From positions 248,001 to 312,000 of the forward strand of contig NZ_CANMAU010000002.1 in NCBI RefSeq assembly GCF_947495925.1: 64,000 bases of DNA, read 5' to 3'. Origin of the DNA: an uncultured Algibacter sp. (GTDB lineage: Bacteria; Bacteroidota; Bacteroidia; Flavobacteriales; Flavobacteriaceae). The notes below the pieces were generated by a model, which saw nothing but the letters and a program-made list of their open reading frames with translations, did not search any database and was not told the origin of the DNA. Made by a program: the position numbers and the translations under genes. This document shows positions 60,770 through 64,000 of this stretch, piece by piece. Within the stretch, counting starts at the first letter, position 1, and each line of letters begins with the position of its first letter.

Positions 60770-62002
60770 ATGGAGAATGTCGCGTTAATTGAATCATTTT
60801 CAGAATTCAAAGACGATAAGCTAATTGACAGAGTAACGTTAATGGCAATTTTAGAAGACGTATTTAGAAGCGCCCTGAAGAAGAAATTTGGGGATGACGA
60901 TAATTTTGATATTATTGTAAATCCTGATAAAGGCGATTTAGAAATATGGAGAAATAGAATTGTTGTTGCTGATGGAGAGGTTGAAGAACCAAACCAAGAA
61001 ATTTCATTATCTGAGGCTCAAAAAATTGAACCAGATTTTGAAGTTGGGGAAGATGTATCTGAAGAAGTGAAGCTTATTGATTTAGGTAGACGTGCAATTT
61101 TAGCATTACGCCAAAATTTGATTTCTAAAATTCATGAACACGATAACACGATTATCTATAAGCAATTTAAAGATTTAGTTGGAGAAATATATACGGCTGA
61201 GGTGCACCACATTCGCCACAGAGCAGTTATTTTATTGGATGACGAAGGAAATGAAATTGTATTGCCAAAAGATAGGCAAATACCATCTGATTTCTTCCGT
61301 AAAGGAGATAATGTTAGAGGAGTAATTGATAGTGTTGAGCTTAAAGGAGCAAAACCAACTATCATCATGTCCAGAAGCTCTCCAGTGTTTTTAGAGAAAT
61401 TATTCGAACAAGAAATTCCAGAGGTTTTTGATGGTTTAATTACTATTAAAAATGTAGTAAGAATACCTGGTGAAAAAGCAAAAGTTGCTGTTGATTCTTA
61501 TGATGATAGAATTGACCCAGTTGGTGCTTGTGTCGGAATGAAAGGGTCCAGAATTCATGGTATTGTACGTGAATTAGGTAATGAAAATATTGATGTTATT
61601 AACTATACTAACAACTTGCAATTATTTATTACTAGGGCATTAAGTCCAGCAAGAGTAACTTCAATAAAATTAGATGAAGAAGCTAAGCGTGCTGAGGTTA
61701 TTTTGAAACCAGAAGAAGTAAGTAAAGCAATTGGTAGAGGAGGTCATAATATTAGATTGGCTGGCCAATTAACGGGTTATGAGATTGATGTATTTAGAGA
61801 AGGTGCAGAGGAAGATGTTGAATTAAGAGAATTCTCTGATGAAATAGAAGGATGGATCATTGAAGAGTTTAGTAAAGCTGGTTTAGATACGGCTAAAAGT
61901 ATTCTTGAACAAGAGGTTAACGACTTGGTTAAAAGAACGGATTTAGAAGAAGAAACCATCAATGATGTAATTAGAATTCTTAAAGAAGAATTTGAAGAAT
62001 AG
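60770..62002 (+). CDS. nusA: Transcription termination/antitermination factor NusA
   Basis: 410 aa, the short form found in this phylum, without the duplicated acidic C-terminal repeats of E. coli NusA. Domains in order: N-terminal RNA polymerase-binding domain (about 1-130), S1 domain (VGEIYTAEVHHIRHRAVILLDDEG), and two KH domains with GACVGMKGSRIHGIVRELGNENIDVI and AIGRGGHNIRLAGQLTGYEIDVF. An acidic tail of about 60 residues follows. Binds RNA polymerase and nascent RNA; could act on the rimP leader hairpin of its own operon. Confidence 0.97.
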   Translation: MENVALIESFSEFKDDKLIDRVTLMAILEDVFRSALKKKFGDDDNFDIIVNPDKGDLEIWRNRIVVADGEVEEPNQEISLSEAQKIEPDFEVGEDVSEEVKLIDLGRRAILALRQNLISKIHEHDNTIIYKQFKDLVGEIYTAEVHHIRHRAVILLDDEGNEIVLPKDRQIPSDFFRKGDNVRGVIDSVELKGAKPTIIMSRSSPVFLEKLFEQEIPEVFDGLITIKNVVRIPGEKAKVAVDSYDDRIDPVGACVGMKGSRIHGIVRELGNENIDVINYTNNLQLFITRALSPARVTSIKLDEEAKRAEVILKPEEVSKAIGRGGHNIRLAGQLTGYEIDVFREGAEEDVELREFSDEIEGWIIEEFSKAGLDTAKSILEQEVNDLVKRTDLEEETINDVIRILKEEFEE

Positions 62003-62081
62003 TAAATAAAAGTGCAGATTTGCACTATGGTTATGCCTGAAAAGGTATAATGTATATATTTGAGTATTATTAAAGGCGATT

Positions 62082-64000
62082 TATGGCTGAAACAATTAGA
62101 TTAAATAAAGTATTACGCGAGCTGAACATTTCTTTAGATCGTGCCGTAGAATTTTTGGATTCTAAAGGTGTTGAGATAGAGAAGCGTCCGACTACAAAAA
62201 TTTCTGAGGCAACATATAATTTGCTTTCAGATGAGTTTGAGACAGATGCTAATAAGAAAATGAAGTCGCAAGAGGTAAGTGAAGCTAAGCTTAAAGAAAA
62301 GGAAGACTTACGTATTAAACGTGAGCGAGAATTGGAAGCTAAGCAGAAAGCTCAAGAAGCCATAAAAGCTAAAGAAGAAGAGGTTGTTAAAGCTTCAAAA
62401 GCACTTTCTGGACCTAAGCAAGTTGGAAAAATTGATTTAGATCCTAAGAAGAAAGAAGAAGAGACGCCTGTTGTTGAGAAAAAAGAAGAGCCAGTTAAAG
62501 AGGAGGTTGTTGCCGAGCCTGTTAAGGAAGAAGTAATTAAGGCGAAAGCGCCTAAAGTTGAGCTGAAACCAGTAGCAAAAAAGAAAGAAGAAGCTCCTAA
62601 AAAGGAAGTTCCTGCTCAAGAAGCTCCATCTGAGGAACAAGCAACTATTACAGACGAGGAAGGAAACGTTATTCCTGATGAGAAAGTAAAAACACAGTAT
62701 AAAAAACTTACTGGACCCAAAATTTCTGGTGATAAAATTGATTTATCTCAATTTAACAAACCAAAGAAAAAGAAGGAAGATAAAAAACCAGACGTTAAGC
62801 CAGGTGATGCAACTAAGAAAAAGCGTCGTCGTATTAGCAAAGCAGGGGCACCAAATTCTGGAGGTCAAAACAGGCCAGGAGGAAGAGGTAATGATCGTTT
62901 CAAAGGAAAGCCTGGTCAAGGAAGACGCAATGTTGTAAAAGAGGAACCTTCTGAAGAAGATGTGAAAAAACAAGTTAGAGAAACACTTGAAAAACTTCAA
63001 GGAAAATCTAACAAAGGTAAAGGCGCTAAGTATAGAAGAGATAAAAGAGATCAACACAGAGAACAAACTGAAATCGATCAACAAATTGAAGCAGCGGAAA
63101 GCAAGATCATTAAGGTAACAGAGTTTGTTACGGCTAGTGAAATGGCTACTATGATGGATGTAAGTGTTACTCAAATTATTTCGGCTTGTATGTCTCTTGG
63201 TATGATGGTAACCATGAATCAGCGTTTAGATGCTGAAACATTATCTATTGTTGCTGAAGAGTTTGGATACAAAGTAGAGTTTGTAACTGCCGATATTGAA
63301 GAGTCTATTGAAGAGATTGTTGATAAGGAAGAAGACTTAAAACCGCGTGCGCCAATTGTTACGGTTATGGGTCACGTAGATCATGGTAAAACATCACTTC
63401 TGGATTATATCCGTGAGGAGAATGTAATTGCTGGGGAATCTGGTGGAATTACACAGCATATTGGAGCTTATGGAGTTGAATTGGAAAATGGTCAGAAAAT
63501 AGCATTCTTAGACACCCCTGGTCACGAGGCCTTTACGGCAATGCGTGCTCGTGGTGCTCAAGTAACAGATATTGCTATTGTTGTAGCTGCGGCAGATGAT
63601 GATATCATGCCGCAAACTAAAGAGGCTATTTCGCATGCGCAAGCAGCTGGAGTGCCCATAGTATTTGCAATCAATAAAATTGATTTACCAGCGGCTAATC
63701 CTGAAAAAATCAAAGAAGGTCTTGCGAATATGAACTTATTGGTTGAAGATTGGGGAGGTAAAGTGCAATCCCATGATATTTCGGCAAAAATGGGTACTGG
63801 TGTTAAAGAATTACTAGAAAAAGTATTGCTTGAAGCTGAATTATTAGAGCTTAAGGCTAATCCAGCTAAACCTGCTGTTGGAACAGTAGTCGAGGCATTT
63901 TTAGATAAAGGACGTGGTTATGTGTCTACAATCTTAGTGCAGGCTGGTACGCTTAAAGTTGGAGATTATGTTTTAGCAGGGCAGCATAGTGGTAAAGTAA
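62082..64000 (+). CDS. infB: Translation initiation factor IF-2 (3' end outside window)
   Basis: Delivers fMet-tRNA to the 30S subunit. 639 complete codons are visible from the ATG at 62082. The N-terminal IF2_N domain ([35 protein letters not shown]) is followed by about 280 residues of Lys/Glu/Pro-rich linker ([19 protein letters not shown] and similar) and a second IF2_N-like domain ([23 protein letters not shown]). The G domain starts near residue 428: GHVDHGKTS (G1), [17 protein letters not shown] (G3), NKID (G4). The sequence ends inside domain II. Absent from the ORF track because no stop lies in the window. Confidence 0.97.

Noticed and set aside
62398-62800. Repetitive-looking region in infB
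   Set aside because: Low-complexity Lys/Glu/Pro coding sequence of the IF-2 linker, not a nucleotide repeat array or CRISPR.
62437-63174. Minus-strand ORFs of 67 and 143 aa opposite infB
   Set aside because: They are antisense to the Lys/Glu-rich linker of IF-2; the Phe/Leu-rich translations are the mirror of biased codons.
1-64000. CRISPR arrays, insertion sequences, prophage or integrative element at the tRNA genes
   Set aside because: No regularly spaced repeats, transposase, integrase or attachment-type duplications beside tRNA-Ser or tRNA-Gln were seen; gene order looks like core chromosome.

Overview
The window is a compact, AT-rich chromosomal segment from a member of the Bacteroidota, almost certainly a marine-type Flavobacteriaceae. 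Evidence: promoters follow the Bacteroidota pattern (TTTG, about 19 bp, TAnnTTTG) instead of -35/-10 boxes, Shine-Dalgarno sequences are largely absent, one secreted protein ends in a type IX secretion (T9SS) sorting domain, and the gene repertoire is typical of the family: DUF2723 glycosyltransferase-like protein, ExbB/ExbD/ExbD cluster, LytTR regulator, DcaP and LamB-type porins, AsnRS, and the orders rplM-rpsI-rpsB-tsf-pyrH-frr and rimP-nusA-infB. No insertion sequence, prophage, integrase, CRISPR array or rRNA is visible.

Layout. 1-6.2 kb: a TetR-TolC-MFP-RND efflux operon (minus strand; the permease runs off the left edge) with a 30-bp inverted-repeat operator over the TetR promoter. 6.3-7.6 kb: isoprenyl diphosphate synthase plus a small conserved protein. 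7.6-9.5 kb: a nitric oxide/iron-sulfur stress module (RIC/ScdA repair protein, c-type cytochrome lipoprotein, Fe-S type Rrf2 regulator) with an FNR-like palindrome exactly midway between two divergent promoters. 9.5-14.2 kb: a beta-barrel protein and sucA-sucB of the TCA cycle. 14.2-15.8 kb: the most unusual part, where a NarL/LuxR response regulator and a retropepsin-like protein are followed by two 61-bp duplicated modules, two strong hairpins and a tiny hydrophobic ORF. 15.8-19.1 kb: TatD, asparaginase, LamB-like porin. 19.4-22.7 kb: tRNA-Ser and an ExbB/unknown/ExbD/ExbD/beta-barrel cluster. 22.7-29.3 kb: membrane protein, rpoN, an ABC exporter operon with a LolA-like protein, asnS. 29.4-36.4 kb: MMPL-type RND protein, then frr, pyrH, tsf, rpsB, rpsI and rplM. 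36.8-40.6 kb: two outer-membrane proteins and an M20 peptidase lipoprotein. 40.9-52.7 kb: Sua5, YgiQ, polA, metallophosphoesterase, a thioredoxin-fold protein without CxxC, NodB deacetylase and DUF2723 protein. 53-60 kb: tRNA-Gln, a secreted protein, a TolB-like/TPR/LytTR regulator, a T9SS phytase-like protein and a universal stress protein. 60.2-64 kb: rimP, nusA and infB (cut by the right edge).

Most genes are housekeeping. The best candidates for something undescribed are non-coding or small: the duplicated module/hairpin locus beside the response regulator (possible twin small RNAs plus a 33-39 aa membrane peptide), the symmetric FNR-like bidirectional promoter, and hairpin leaders of pyrH and rimP. 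Transcription starts quoted here are estimates made by placing the start about 6 nt after the TAnnTTTG box; none was measured.
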